A DNA stretch of 29,941 nucleotides from F23-B02 sp963625685 (lineage in GTDB: Bacteria; Bacillota; Clostridia; Oscillospirales; Oscillospiraceae): NCBI GenBank assembly GCA_963625685.1, contig CAVFTR010000018.1:1-29941 (forward strand), written 5' to 3'. Below are positions 19,143-26,905 of this stretch, piece by piece. Within the stretch, counting starts at the first letter, position 1. Every line of letters begins with the position of its first letter. The notes below the pieces were generated by a model that made no database searches, was not told the origin of the DNA, and saw nothing but the letters and a program-made list of their open reading frames with translations. Made by a program: the position numbers and the translations under genes.

Positions 19143-20075
19143 TTAACCGTTTTTAACCTTTTCGTATATTGAGCGCAGCCGCTCGAGCTCCGCGCCCGAG
19201 ACCCTGCTGCGCGGCTTGTTTTCAGCCTTTACGGCGGACGCGGGCGTGCGCTCGTCGCGCTCGGCGACCTCTGAGGCCGTGTGTATGCCCTTTTCGTGCC
19301 ACGAGAGCATGATCTTGTTCATGTATCCCCATTTGAGCGCGCCGGTGTTCGTGACCGTGCGGTCGTAGGCGATGAGTATGGCCTCGTTGTCAAAGCCCAG
19401 CTCGAACCACGAGAGCATGTACTTGCGCTCGGTCGGCGTCAGAACTCGGGAGCCGAGGCCCATCGCGGCCTTTATCTCGCCGGCGCGCGATCGCTTCTCG
19501 GCCGCGGCGCGGATATACTCGTCGGCCTGCTCTATCGTGATGATCTCGCGGTTTGCCCAGGAGTAGGCCTCCTTTTCGATGCTGCGCATCGACGGCAGCC
19601 TGCCCGGACCGTATTTCTCCGCGAACACGTCTATGCAGTAGCCTATGAGCATGAATATGACGTCGGCGGGGAGGGCGAGGTAGTCGTAAATGCCGAAGAG
19701 CGTCTTGAGGTCGGCCGTCGACAGCGCCCTGCCGAGCTTGCGCTGCGCCTGGGCGATAACGGCCTGAAAGCCGCTGTCCTCGGCCGAGCGGCGGACGATA
19801 TCCTCCGAGGTGTACTCCGGAAGCTCCTCGGCGGGCGGGAGCTTCGGCTCGGGCGGAGCCCCGGCGGCCTGCCGCTGAAGTCCCATGCGGCAGAGCTTTT
19901 CGTAGGCGTTTTTTATCTCCGCGCCCGTGCGGCAGAGCTCGCGCGCCGCCCTGTCCGCGTCGAAGCCGCCCTGCCTGCACAGCCAGATATAAAGCAGCGC
20001 GACGTCGCCGTCGTGGGCGGCTATGAGCTTGTCCGCGGCGGAGGACGGTATTGGATTCTGCTCTGCTGTGGGCAT
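19143..20075 (-). CDS. DnaD-like primosomal protein
   Basis: This 310-aa protein has an N-terminal DnaD-type winged-helix region (about 1-70), a Pro-rich linker and two DnaD_2-type helical domains (about 95-170 and 200-280), the second with Tyr-Asp-Arg-Thr-Val...Ala-Leu-Lys-Trp-Gly-Tyr-Met-Asn-Lys-Ile-Met. DnaD helps start replication by remodelling DNA and recruiting the helicase loader. AGGTGA precedes ATG 20075. It heads the four-gene minus-strand operon (this gene, loader, DUF2804, SCP2-like). Confidence 0.9.
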   Translation of the reverse strand: MPTAEQNPIPSSAADKLIAAHDGDVALLYIWLCRQGGFDADRAARELCRTGAEIKNAYEKLCRMGLQRQAAGAPPEPKLPPAEELPEYTSEDIVRRSAEDSGFQAVIAQAQRKLGRALSTADLKTLFGIYDYLALPADVIFMLIGYCIDVFAEKYGPGRLPSMRSIEKEAYSWANREIITIEQADEYIRAAAEKRSRAGEIKAAMGLGSRVLTPTERKYMLSWFELGFDNEAILIAYDRTVTNTGALKWGYMNKIMLSWHEKGIHTASEVAERDERTPASAVKAENKPRSRVSGAELERLRSIYEKVKNG

Positions 20076-20126
20076 GACGTTTCACCTGTTCATTCAAAGT
20101 TTACACAAAGCGCTTTAACAAGGTGG

Positions 20127-20155
20127 ATTATATCATTAAAATTAGCTTGTAGCAA
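20127..20155 (-). promoter_or_regulatory. Promoter of the dnaD-like operon
   Basis: Minus strand TTGCTA (20155-20150), 17-base spacer and TATAAT (20132-20127). It overlaps the divergent U32 promoter. Confidence 0.65.
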
Positions 20156-20176
20156 TAGCCTTGTTTGTGGTATAAT
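20147..20176 (+). promoter_or_regulatory. Promoter of the U32/maf/mre cluster
   Basis: TTGTAG (20147-20152), 18-base spacer, TGG extension and a perfect TATAAT (20171-20176), about 40 bases upstream of the U32 gene. Confidence 0.7.
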
Positions 20177-20214
20177 TCATTGATTACAAAGTAAGATGCC
20201 AGAGGTATGGATAT

Positions 20215-22302
20215 ATGCTTGAGCTGCTTTCACCCGCAGGCTCGCCGGAGGCGGTGGTTGCCGCCGTGCAGAACGGCGCGGATGCGGTCTATATGGGATT
20301 GGGGATATTCAACGCCCGCCGCGGAGCGAAGAATTTCAGCGACGAGGAGCTTGAAAGGGCGGTCAGATACTGCCGCATACGCGACTGTAAGGTCTACGTC
20401 ACGATGAACACCCTCGTGGGCGACCGCGAGATGGAGCAGGCCGCATCGCTTGCCCGCCGCGTGTCCGAGCTCGGCGCGGACGCGATACTCGTGCAGGACC
20501 TCGGCCTGCTGAGCGTTCTCAGGCAGGCCGTGCCGGATATCCCGCTGCACGCGAGCACGCAGATGAGCATACACAATCTTGCCGGCGTCGAGGCCGCGGC
20601 CGAGATGGGACTTACCCGCGCCGTGCTCGCGCGCGAGCTCAGCCTCGAGCAGATAAAATTCATAACGAAGCACGCGAGCATAGAGACGGAGATATTCGTC
20701 CACGGCGCGCTGTGCTTCAGTCATTCGGGGCAGTGCTACATGTCCTCGCTCATAGGCCGCCGCAGCGGAAACCGCGGCATGTGCGCCCAGCCCTGCCGCA
20801 TGGAATACAGCATGGGCGGCAGACTCGAGGACAGTCATCCGCTGTCATTGAAGGATAACTGCCTTATAGACCGCCTGCGCGAGATAGAGGACGCGGGCGT
20901 CGCCTGCGTGAAGATAGAGGGCCGTATGAAGCGCCCCGAGTACACGGGCATCGTCACCGGCATATATTCAAGGATCATCAGGGAGCGCCGCGAGCCGACA
21001 GCGGAGGAGATGCAGACGCTCGCCGGCGCGTTCTCGCGCCAGGGCTTCACCCAGGGCTATTTCAACGGCACAAAGACCGATATGTTCGGCGTCAGGGCCG
21101 AGACGGACAAGGCCGGGGAACGGCTTTTTTCCGAGGCGAGAAAGGAATATATAGGCCGCGAGGAGCGCCGCGTTCCCGTTAAATTTTACGCCGTGGTAAA
21201 CGGCGGAGAGGCGGTCAAGGCGGCCGCCGTCGACAATGCCGGCAACAAGGTCGTGGCCTTCGGCGCTGAGCCGCAGAAGGCGATACGTCAGGCGATAAGC
21301 TCCGAGACGCTCAGCGACAGGCTCGGCAAGACCGGCGGCACGCCGTATTACTGCGTCGAGGCGCAGAGCCGCGTGCAGAGCGGCCTGTACCTGCCCGCGT
21401 CGGAGATAAACGAGCTCAGGCGCAAGCTGGTCACGGCGCTCAGCGAGCGCAGGGCCGCGCCCCCGAAGCGCCGCAGCCTGCCGGCGCCGGGCATGCCCTC
21501 GGGGCAGAACGCGGTCACAGACCCCGTCATGATCTATCAGCTGCGCACGGCCGAGCAGCTTACAGAGGAGCTGGCCGAAACTTCGCCGGACTATATCTAC
21601 ATCCCCGCCGGGGTCATGAAGGATAATTTTGAGCTCGTGCGCGCCTTCACGGAGCGCGGGGCCGTGCCGGTCGCGGTGCTGCCGAGAGTCGTCGCCGACG
21701 ACGAGGCAGCGCAGCTGTTTTACGTGCTCAGGAGCCTTTTTGACCGGGGCGTGAACGAAGCGCTCGTGGGAAACCTCGGGCATATAAAGCTCGCGCGCAG
21801 GGCGGGCATGAAGCTCCGCGCCGACTTCGGCATGAACATTTTCAACTCATACTCGATGGATATGCTGCGGCAGATGGGCTTTCTGTCCGCGACGGCCTCC
21901 TTCGAGCTGCGCCTCGCGCAGGTGCGCGATATGGCAAAATGCGTGCCCACCGAGCTCATAGCCTACGGCCGCCTGCCGCTCATGGTGTCGGACCAGTGCG
22001 TCATAAGCCACAGCCTGGGCGCCTGCAAATGCCAGACCCCCGCGCAGCTTTCCGACCGCATGGGCTCGACCTTCCCCATAGTGCGCGAGCCCGAGCACCG
22101 CAATGTGATATACAATTCCCGAAAGCTCTTCATGGCCGATAAAAACGACGAGCTGTGCGGAGCGGGGCTCTGGGGAATAAGACTGCTGTTCACCACCGAG
22201 GGCGCGCGCGAGTGCGTCCAGGTGGCAAAGAGATACAAGGGCGAGGGCGATTACCAGCCGAACGATCTGACCCGCGGCCTATACTACAGAGGAGTTGACT
22301 GA
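20215..22302 (+). CDS. U32 family protein (RlhA/TrhP-like)
   Basis: This 695-aa protein carries the U32 domain at the N-terminus (Leu-Leu-Ser-Pro-Ala-Gly-Ser...Ala-Asp-Ala-Val-Tyr-Met-Gly) with the conserved Cys residues 167, 174, 190 and 194 in Ala-Leu-Cys-Phe...Gly-Gln-Cys-Tyr-Met...Gly-Met-Cys-Ala-Gln-Pro-Cys. These hold an iron-sulfur cluster in RNA-hydroxylating U32 enzymes. The C-terminal half matches the DUF3656-type extension. RlhA hydroxylates a 23S rRNA cytidine and TrhO/TrhP act on tRNA uridine; the exact substrate here is not decided. AGAGGT lies eight bases before ATG 20215. It overlaps nothing; maf follows by one base. Confidence 0.9.
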   Translation: MLELLSPAGSPEAVVAAVQNGADAVYMGLGIFNARRGAKNFSDEELERAVRYCRIRDCKVYVTMNTLVGDREMEQAASLARRVSELGADAILVQDLGLLSVLRQAVPDIPLHASTQMSIHNLAGVEAAAEMGLTRAVLARELSLEQIKFITKHASIETEIFVHGALCFSHSGQCYMSSLIGRRSGNRGMCAQPCRMEYSMGGRLEDSHPLSLKDNCLIDRLREIEDAGVACVKIEGRMKRPEYTGIVTGIYSRIIRERREPTAEEMQTLAGAFSRQGFTQGYFNGTKTDMFGVRAETDKAGERLFSEARKEYIGREERRVPVKFYAVVNGGEAVKAAAVDNAGNKVVAFGAEPQKAIRQAISSETLSDRLGKTGGTPYYCVEAQSRVQSGLYLPASEINELRRKLVTALSERRAAPPKRRSLPAPGMPSGQNAVTDPVMIYQLRTAEQLTEELAETSPDYIYIPAGVMKDNFELVRAFTERGAVPVAVLPRVVADDEAAQLFYVLRSLFDRGVNEALVGNLGHIKLARRAGMKLRADFGMNIFNSYSMDMLRQMGFLSATASFELRLAQVRDMAKCVPTELIAYGRLPLMVSDQCVISHSLGACKCQTPAQLSDRMGSTFPIVREPEHRNVIYNSRKLFMADKNDELCGAGLWGIRLLFTTEGARECVQVAKRYKGEGDYQPNDLTRGLYYRGVD

Positions 22303-22303
22303 T

Positions 22304-22870
22304 ATGGATATCGTACTGGCCTCCGGCTCGCCGAGACGAAAGGAGCTGCTCGAAATGCTGGGGCTGAGCTTCCGCGTCGCTCCGGCAAAGGGCGAGGAGA
22401 CAGCTCCCGAGGGCGCGGGCCCCGCGGAGACCGTCGAGGCTCTGGCCGCGGCAAAGGCGGCGGAGGCGGCGGAGAGCTTCCCCGGCTCGCTCGTCATAGC
22501 GGCCGACACGGTCGTCTGGGCGGAGGGCAGGATACTCGGAAAGCCCCGCGACGGAGCCGACGCTAAGCGCATGCTGCATATGCTGTCGGGCAGGACGCAC
22601 GAGGTGTATACGGGCGTTGCGATCATATACGGGGAAAAAAGCGTCCGCGGCGCGGAGAGAACGAAGGTATTCTTCCGCGAGCTGTCGGACGATGAGATAG
22701 ACGGCTATGTCGCCGGCGGCGAGCCCATGGATAAGGCAGGAGCCTACGGCATCCAGGGCAGAGCCTCGCTCATGGTCAGACGCATCGAGGGCGACTACTT
22801 CAACGTCATGGGCCTGCCGCTGTGCAGGCTCGGCCAAATGCTCGAAGAGATCGGGGTGCATCTTTTTTGA
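22304..22870 (+). CDS. maf: Maf-type nucleotide pyrophosphatase
   Basis: This 188-aa Maf/HAM1-type enzyme hydrolyses dTTP/UTP or modified nucleotides to monophosphates. Family marks: Leu-Ala-Ser-Gly-Ser-Pro-Arg-Arg-Lys-Glu-Leu-Leu, Ala-Ala-Asp-Thr-Val-Val (the catalytic Asp-Thr-Val), Gly-Lys-Pro and Gly-Ala-Tyr-Gly-Ile-Gln-Gly. ATG 22304, with AGAGGAG nine bases upstream, is chosen over an in-frame TTG at 22295. maf upstream of mreC is common in Firmicutes, and the stop (TGA 22868-22870) overlaps the mreC TTG start. Confidence 0.95.
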   Translation: MDIVLASGSPRRKELLEMLGLSFRVAPAKGEETAPEGAGPAETVEALAAAKAAEAAESFPGSLVIAADTVVWAEGRILGKPRDGADAKRMLHMLSGRTHEVYTGVAIIYGEKSVRGAERTKVFFRELSDDEIDGYVAGGEPMDKAGAYGIQGRASLMVRRIEGDYFNVMGLPLCRLGQMLEEIGVHLF

Positions 22871-23715
22871 ACGTAAAAAACTATCTTAGGAAAAACGGAA
22901 TAAAGCTCGGCGTCATAGTGCTGGTCATCGCGCTCGTCGCGGGAGCGGCCTCATATCTTCTCAAGGGCAACGCCGGCATCGTGCAGAACGTATCCGGCAC
23001 GGTGAAGGCTCCCGTGCAGCGCATGGTCAGCTCCGTGGCCGAGTGGCTCGAGAGCATATACGGCTATCTGTACGAGTACGACCAGCTCGTCGCCGAAAAC
23101 GAGCGCCTGCGAGCCGAGCTCACCGAGGCCCAGGCGGAGGCGCGCAACGGCGCGGCCGCCATCGAGGAGAACGAGCGCTTCCGCCAGCTGCTGGAGTTCA
23201 AGGAAAAGCACAGCGACATGACGCTCGAATCGGCCAAGATCGTCGCGTGGACGAGCTCGAACTGGGCACATTCGTTCACCATCAGCAAGGGCACGGGCGC
23301 GGACATCGAGGTCGGCGACAGCGTTATCACCGAGTACGGCGTTCTGGTCGGCCAGGTCACGGAGGTCGGCTCGACCTGGGCGACGGTCTCCACGGTCATC
23401 GACCTGAACACCAATATCGGCGCGCTCGTCTCGGAAAACGGCGCGTCGGGACTTCTCGTCGGCGACTTTGCCATGATGCAGGCCGGCTGCGTGAAGCTCG
23501 CCTACCTCGCCGACGGCGCGCAGGTCTTCTCCGGCGACACGGTCATGACCTCCGGCTCGGGCGGCGCGTTCCCGCAGGGACTCATCGTCGGCACGATAAG
23601 CTCGGTCAAGACCGAGGCCGGCGGGCAGATAGAATACGGCGAGGTCAAGCCCGGCTGCGACCTCAGCTCGCTCGTTCAGGTCTTCGTAGTAAAGGATTTT
23701 GAAGTGGTGGAGTAA
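22867..23715 (+). CDS. mreC: Rod shape-determining protein MreC
   Basis: This 282-aa protein has an N-terminal membrane segment (about 12-33), a coiled coil (about 62-108) and two beta-domain halves (about 115-275) with Val-Gly-Asp-Ser-Val-Ile-Thr-Glu-Tyr-Gly-Val-Leu-Val-Gly-Gln-Val. MreC scaffolds the elongasome outside the membrane and stimulates PBP2-RodA. The start is TTG 22867, overlapping the maf stop (TTGA). GGGGTG about eight bases upstream supports it. MreB is not in this window. Confidence 0.93.
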   Translation: MNVKNYLRKNGIKLGVIVLVIALVAGAASYLLKGNAGIVQNVSGTVKAPVQRMVSSVAEWLESIYGYLYEYDQLVAENERLRAELTEAQAEARNGAAAIEENERFRQLLEFKEKHSDMTLESAKIVAWTSSNWAHSFTISKGTGADIEVGDSVITEYGVLVGQVTEVGSTWATVSTVIDLNTNIGALVSENGASGLLVGDFAMMQAGCVKLAYLADGAQVFSGDTVMTSGSGGAFPQGLIVGTISSVKTEAGGQIEYGEVKPGCDLSSLVQVFVVKDFEVVE

Positions 23716-24228
23716 TTGCTCAACAGGATTATTCAGACTCTCGAATGGAAAAAGGTCCGCATGGTGCTCAGATGTGCGGTCTATATGCTGCTCGTTATGC
23801 TGCTGCAGAGCGTGCTGTTTTCAAGGATAAGCATCCTCGGCGCGAAGGGCTTTATCATACCCGCCGCGGCCGTGGCCGTGGGGATATATCTCGGCGGCGT
23901 GCGCGGCGCGGTGTTCGGGATATTTCTCGGCCTGTTCACGGACATGGCCTTTTCCGAGACGACGGTGCTGTTCACGCTGCTGTTTCCGCTCATCGGCTTC
24001 GGCGCGGGCTTTGCCTCGGAGTTTTATATAAACAAGAGCTTTTTCGCGTTTATGATATTCAGCACGGCGGCGATACTGCTGTGCGGCGCGGTGCAGCTCA
24101 TACATGCCATGCTCGGCGGCACGACGGAGCTGCTGCCCGGACTTCTGACGGTGCTTTTGCAGACAGTCCTGTCCGTACCGCCGGTCATGCTGCTGTATCT
24201 GCCGCTGAGAAAGCAGGACGCCCGCTGA
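23716..24228 (+). CDS. mreD: Rod shape-determining membrane protein MreD
   Basis: This 170-aa integral membrane protein has about five hydrophobic helices with a conserved Gly-Leu-Phe-Thr-Asp-Met-Ala-Phe loop, typical of MreD. It works in the elongasome with MreC. It begins with TTG immediately after the mreC stop, with GTGGTGGAG upstream. The same neighbours in other Firmicutes support the call. Confidence 0.9.
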   Translation: MLNRIIQTLEWKKVRMVLRCAVYMLLVMLLQSVLFSRISILGAKGFIIPAAAVAVGIYLGGVRGAVFGIFLGLFTDMAFSETTVLFTLLFPLIGFGAGFASEFYINKSFFAFMIFSTAAILLCGAVQLIHAMLGGTTELLPGLLTVLLQTVLSVPPVMLLYLPLRKQDAR

Positions 24229-24240
24229 AGAGGAAAGCCT

Positions 24241-26328
24241 ATGAACATTATAAAAAAAGAAAGACTTATAGCGCTCGCGCTTGTGTTTGCGATACTTCTC
24301 ACGGTGTACCTTGTCGCGCTGTATAAGCTGCAGATAATAGAGGGCGAGAAGTATTACGAGGAGAGCAGGAACAACATGGTGACGACAAGCACCGTCACGG
24401 CGGCCAGGGGCAATATCCTCGACCGCTACGGCAGAGTGCTCGTCACGAACAAATCCTGCTATGACCTGACGATAAATACCGACGAGCTCTTCCCGAACGA
24501 CGGCAGCGTCGATTCAAACGCCGTCATCCTCAAGCTCGTAAACATGATCCGCGATTACGGCGACGATTATATCGACGATCTGCCGATAACGAAAAGCCCG
24601 CCGTTTGAGTACGAAAACGTCAGCGAGCAGGATCAGGCGCGCCTGGACGCTTATATGAAGCAGAATAACGTCAAGGAAAACGCCAGTGCCGTCGAGGTGC
24701 TCTCGAGCATGCGCCAGCGCTATAATATAGACAGCAACTATACCGCCGAGGAGGCGAGGATAATCGCCGGCGTGCGCTACGCCGTGAACGTGCGCTATCT
24801 CATAAACACCTCGGACTACGTTTTCGTCAAGGATGCGGATATGAAGCTCATAGCGACCCTGCGCGAAAATAACGTAGAGGGCATAAATATAAAGGAATCC
24901 TACGTCCGCGAGTATTCGACCACGGCCGCGGCCCATATCCTCGGCTATACGGGCGCCATGAGCGACAGCGACTATGCCAAGTACTCCGACCAGGGCTACT
25001 CGGCCGACAGCTATGTCGGCAAGGACGGCGCGGAGCTCGCCTTTGAAAAGTACCTGCACGGCACGAACGGCACGGTGCGCACGACCTCGTCCTCGGACGG
25101 CACGGTCATCAGCAAGGAATATACAAAGGAGCCCGAGCCCGGCAACAACGTGTATCTTACGATAGATATCGCCCTTCAGGAGGCCGCCGAGCTCGCGCTC
25201 GAAAACGGCGTGGCCTCCATACAGGCTAAGGTGGACGCGAAAAAGGAGCAGCAGATAGCCAGCGGAACGTATACGGAAAAGCAGGATCAGATAGACGGCG
25301 CGGCAGTGGTCGTGGTAAACGTCAAGACCGGCGAGCCGCTGGCCATCGCCAACTGGCCGACCTACGACCCCTCGGAGCTGCTGGAAAAGTACAACGAGAT
25401 ACTCGAGGCGGCAAACACGCCGCTGTATAACCGCGCGCTGCTCGGCACCTACGCTCCCGGCTCGACCTTCAAGCCGTGCGCCGCCATCGCGGCCCTCACC
25501 GAGGGCATAATAAGCACCGGCACGACCATTCAGTGTACAGGTCAGTACTCGCGCTACAAGGCGCAGGGCTTTGCACCCTACTGCTGGATATACACGCAGA
25601 ACAACCAGAAGCTCACGCACGGCTATCTCAACGTAACAGGCGCCATCCAGAACTCCTGCAATATCTTCTTCTACTCGGCAGGCCACGATCTGGGCATCGA
25701 CAAGATGGATAAGTACGCGGCGCTGCTCGGCCTCGGCGAGAGCACGGGCATCGAGCTGCCGGAGTCCACGGGCAACATGGCAAACCGTGCAAACCACGAG
25801 GAGCTCACGGGCGAGTCCTGGTCGATAGGCCAGACCATGCAGGCCGCCATCGGGCAGTCCGACAGTCTCTTTACCCCGCTCCAGCTGGCCGAGTACTGCG
25901 CCGCCGTCGCCAACAGCGGCGAGCGCCACAGCGCGTCGATACTCAAATCCGTGCGCAGCTTCAGCTACGGCGACAACGTGTACGAGCGCGAGGATGAGGT
26001 CCTCAGCAAGGTCGAGAGCGCCCAGTATAACTGGGACGCGATCCAGGAGGGCATGCGCCTTGTCGGCAAGTCGAGCCTCTCAAGCTATACGATGACCACC
26101 GTCGCCGCCAAGACCGGCACAGCCCAGAAGGGCAAGTCGGTCGCAAACGACGCGATCTTCATCTGCTACGCGCCCTTTGAGGATCCCGAGATAGCGATGG
26201 CGATAGTCGTTCAGAAGGGCTCGGCGGGCTCCAACTGCTCGGTCATAGCCCAGGAGATACTCGAGGCCTACTTCAGCCTCAAATCCGCGACCGACGTCAC
26301 CGATGTCGAGGGCGAGCTGCTGCAATGA
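24241..26328 (+). CDS. mrdA: Penicillin-binding protein 2 (elongasome transpeptidase)
   Basis: This 695-aa class B PBP crosslinks peptidoglycan during elongation. It has a membrane anchor (about 10-30), a pedestal domain with Arg-Gly-Asn-Ile-Leu-Asp-Arg-Tyr-Gly (the usual R-G-x-I-x-D-R-x-G), and a transpeptidase domain with Ser408-Thr-Phe-Lys411, Ser472-Cys-Asn474 and Lys624-Thr-Gly626. These are the STxK, SxN and KTG triads. It follows mreD by 12 bases with a GAGGAAAG site, as in other mre clusters. The C-terminus ends soon after the transpeptidase domain. Confidence 0.94.
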   Translation: MNIIKKERLIALALVFAILLTVYLVALYKLQIIEGEKYYEESRNNMVTTSTVTAARGNILDRYGRVLVTNKSCYDLTINTDELFPNDGSVDSNAVILKLVNMIRDYGDDYIDDLPITKSPPFEYENVSEQDQARLDAYMKQNNVKENASAVEVLSSMRQRYNIDSNYTAEEARIIAGVRYAVNVRYLINTSDYVFVKDADMKLIATLRENNVEGINIKESYVREYSTTAAAHILGYTGAMSDSDYAKYSDQGYSADSYVGKDGAELAFEKYLHGTNGTVRTTSSSDGTVISKEYTKEPEPGNNVYLTIDIALQEAAELALENGVASIQAKVDAKKEQQIASGTYTEKQDQIDGAAVVVVNVKTGEPLAIANWPTYDPSELLEKYNEILEAANTPLYNRALLGTYAPGSTFKPCAAIAALTEGIISTGTTIQCTGQYSRYKAQGFAPYCWIYTQNNQKLTHGYLNVTGAIQNSCNIFFYSAGHDLGIDKMDKYAALLGLGESTGIELPESTGNMANRANHEELTGESWSIGQTMQAAIGQSDSLFTPLQLAEYCAAVANSGERHSASILKSVRSFSYGDNVYEREDEVLSKVESAQYNWDAIQEGMRLVGKSSLSSYTMTTVAAKTGTAQKGKSVANDAIFICYAPFEDPEIAMAIVVQKGSAGSNCSVIAQEILEAYFSLKSATDVTDVEGELLQ

Positions 26329-26357
26329 TAAAAAATGCAGATTTTTGTTAAAAAGCG

Positions 26358-26386
26358 TTGAAAGCGGCCGCGGTATTGTATATAAT
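26358..26386 (+). promoter_or_regulatory. Promoter of the methylglyoxal-synthase-like gene
   Basis: TTGAAA (26358-26363), 17-base spacer and TATAAT (26381-26386), 33 bases upstream of the ATG. It lies directly after mrdA in the 90-base gap, so this gene has its own promoter. Confidence 0.8.
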
Positions 26387-26418
26387 AATATAAATCGCAA
26401 ACAGAAACGAGGTAACTT

Positions 26419-26823
26419 ATGAATATTGCACTTATGGCACACGATAGAAAAAAGGAGCTTATGGTCCAGTTCTGTATAGCTTACTGCGGTATTCTGGCCG
26501 AGCATTCCGTCTGCGCCACAAATACAACGGGCAAGCTCGTGTCCGAGGCGACGGGGCTTCCCGTGACGCTGTATCTTCACGCCGACCAGGGCGGCGCCCA
26601 GCAGATAGGCGCGAGGATCGCATATAACGAGATAGACCTTGTGCTGTTCTTCTGCGACCCCAGCAATCCCGGCGGCTTTGACGACATAAACAAGATAGAG
26701 CGCCTGTGCGACCAGTATCAGATACCCTTTGCGACCAACGCGGCGACCGCGGAGGTGCTCGTTCAGGGCCTGCGCCGCGGCGATCTTGACTGGAGAAATA
26801 TCGTCAATCCCAAGCGCAGATGA
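26419..26823 (+). CDS. mgsA: Methylglyoxal-synthase-like protein, catalytic residues altered
   Basis: This 134-aa protein aligns along its length with MgsA, which converts dihydroxyacetone phosphate to methylglyoxal: Ile-Ala-Leu-Met-Ala-His-Asp at the start, Thr-Thr-Gly at 36-38, Gly-Gly-x-Gln-Gln-Ile-Gly at 58-64, Phe-Phe-Cys-Asp-Pro and Ile-Pro-Phe-Ala-Thr-Asn. However, the motif Gly-Gly-Asp-Gln-Gln reads Gly-Gly-Ala-Gln-Gln (Ala60 replaces the Asp71 catalytic base of E. coli), the Ser-Gly phosphate-binding residues before it are His-Ala, and the Pro-His-x-Pro-Asp segment with the catalytic His is Gly-Gly-Phe-Asp-Asp. Asp80 (Asp91 in E. coli) is kept. It may be inactive or have a binding or regulatory role. 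GAGGTAACTT precedes the ATG. Confidence 0.8.
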   Translation: MNIALMAHDRKKELMVQFCIAYCGILAEHSVCATNTTGKLVSEATGLPVTLYLHADQGGAQQIGARIAYNEIDLVLFFCDPSNPGGFDDINKIERLCDQYQIPFATNAATAEVLVQGLRRGDLDWRNIVNPKRR

Positions 26824-26848
26824 GCTGCGCCTGAAAAACAGAACTCAG

Positions 26849-26878
26849 ATGCTGTTATTGCTTTTGTGATAACAGCAT
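26849..26878 (+). repeat. Hairpin between mgsA-like gene and hisS
   Basis: ATGCTGTTAT (26849-26858) and ATAACAGCAT (26869-26878) form a perfect 10-bp stem with a ten-base loop. Only three T follow, so it is a weak terminator at best. It could instead be a leader structure for hisS. Confidence 0.45.
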
Positions 26879-26905
26879 TTAGTGATTGAAAGGATAAAGG
26901 GACAC

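Noticed and set aside
24514..25929. Long minus-strand open frame (471 codons)
   Set aside because: It lies entirely opposite the well-supported penicillin-binding protein 2 gene. High GC and codon bias open the antisense frame. No ribosome-binding site or family match.
26849..26878. Hairpin as a T-box for hisS
   Set aside because: Only one short stem is visible. The T-box sequence and specifier stem are absent and the leader is too short.
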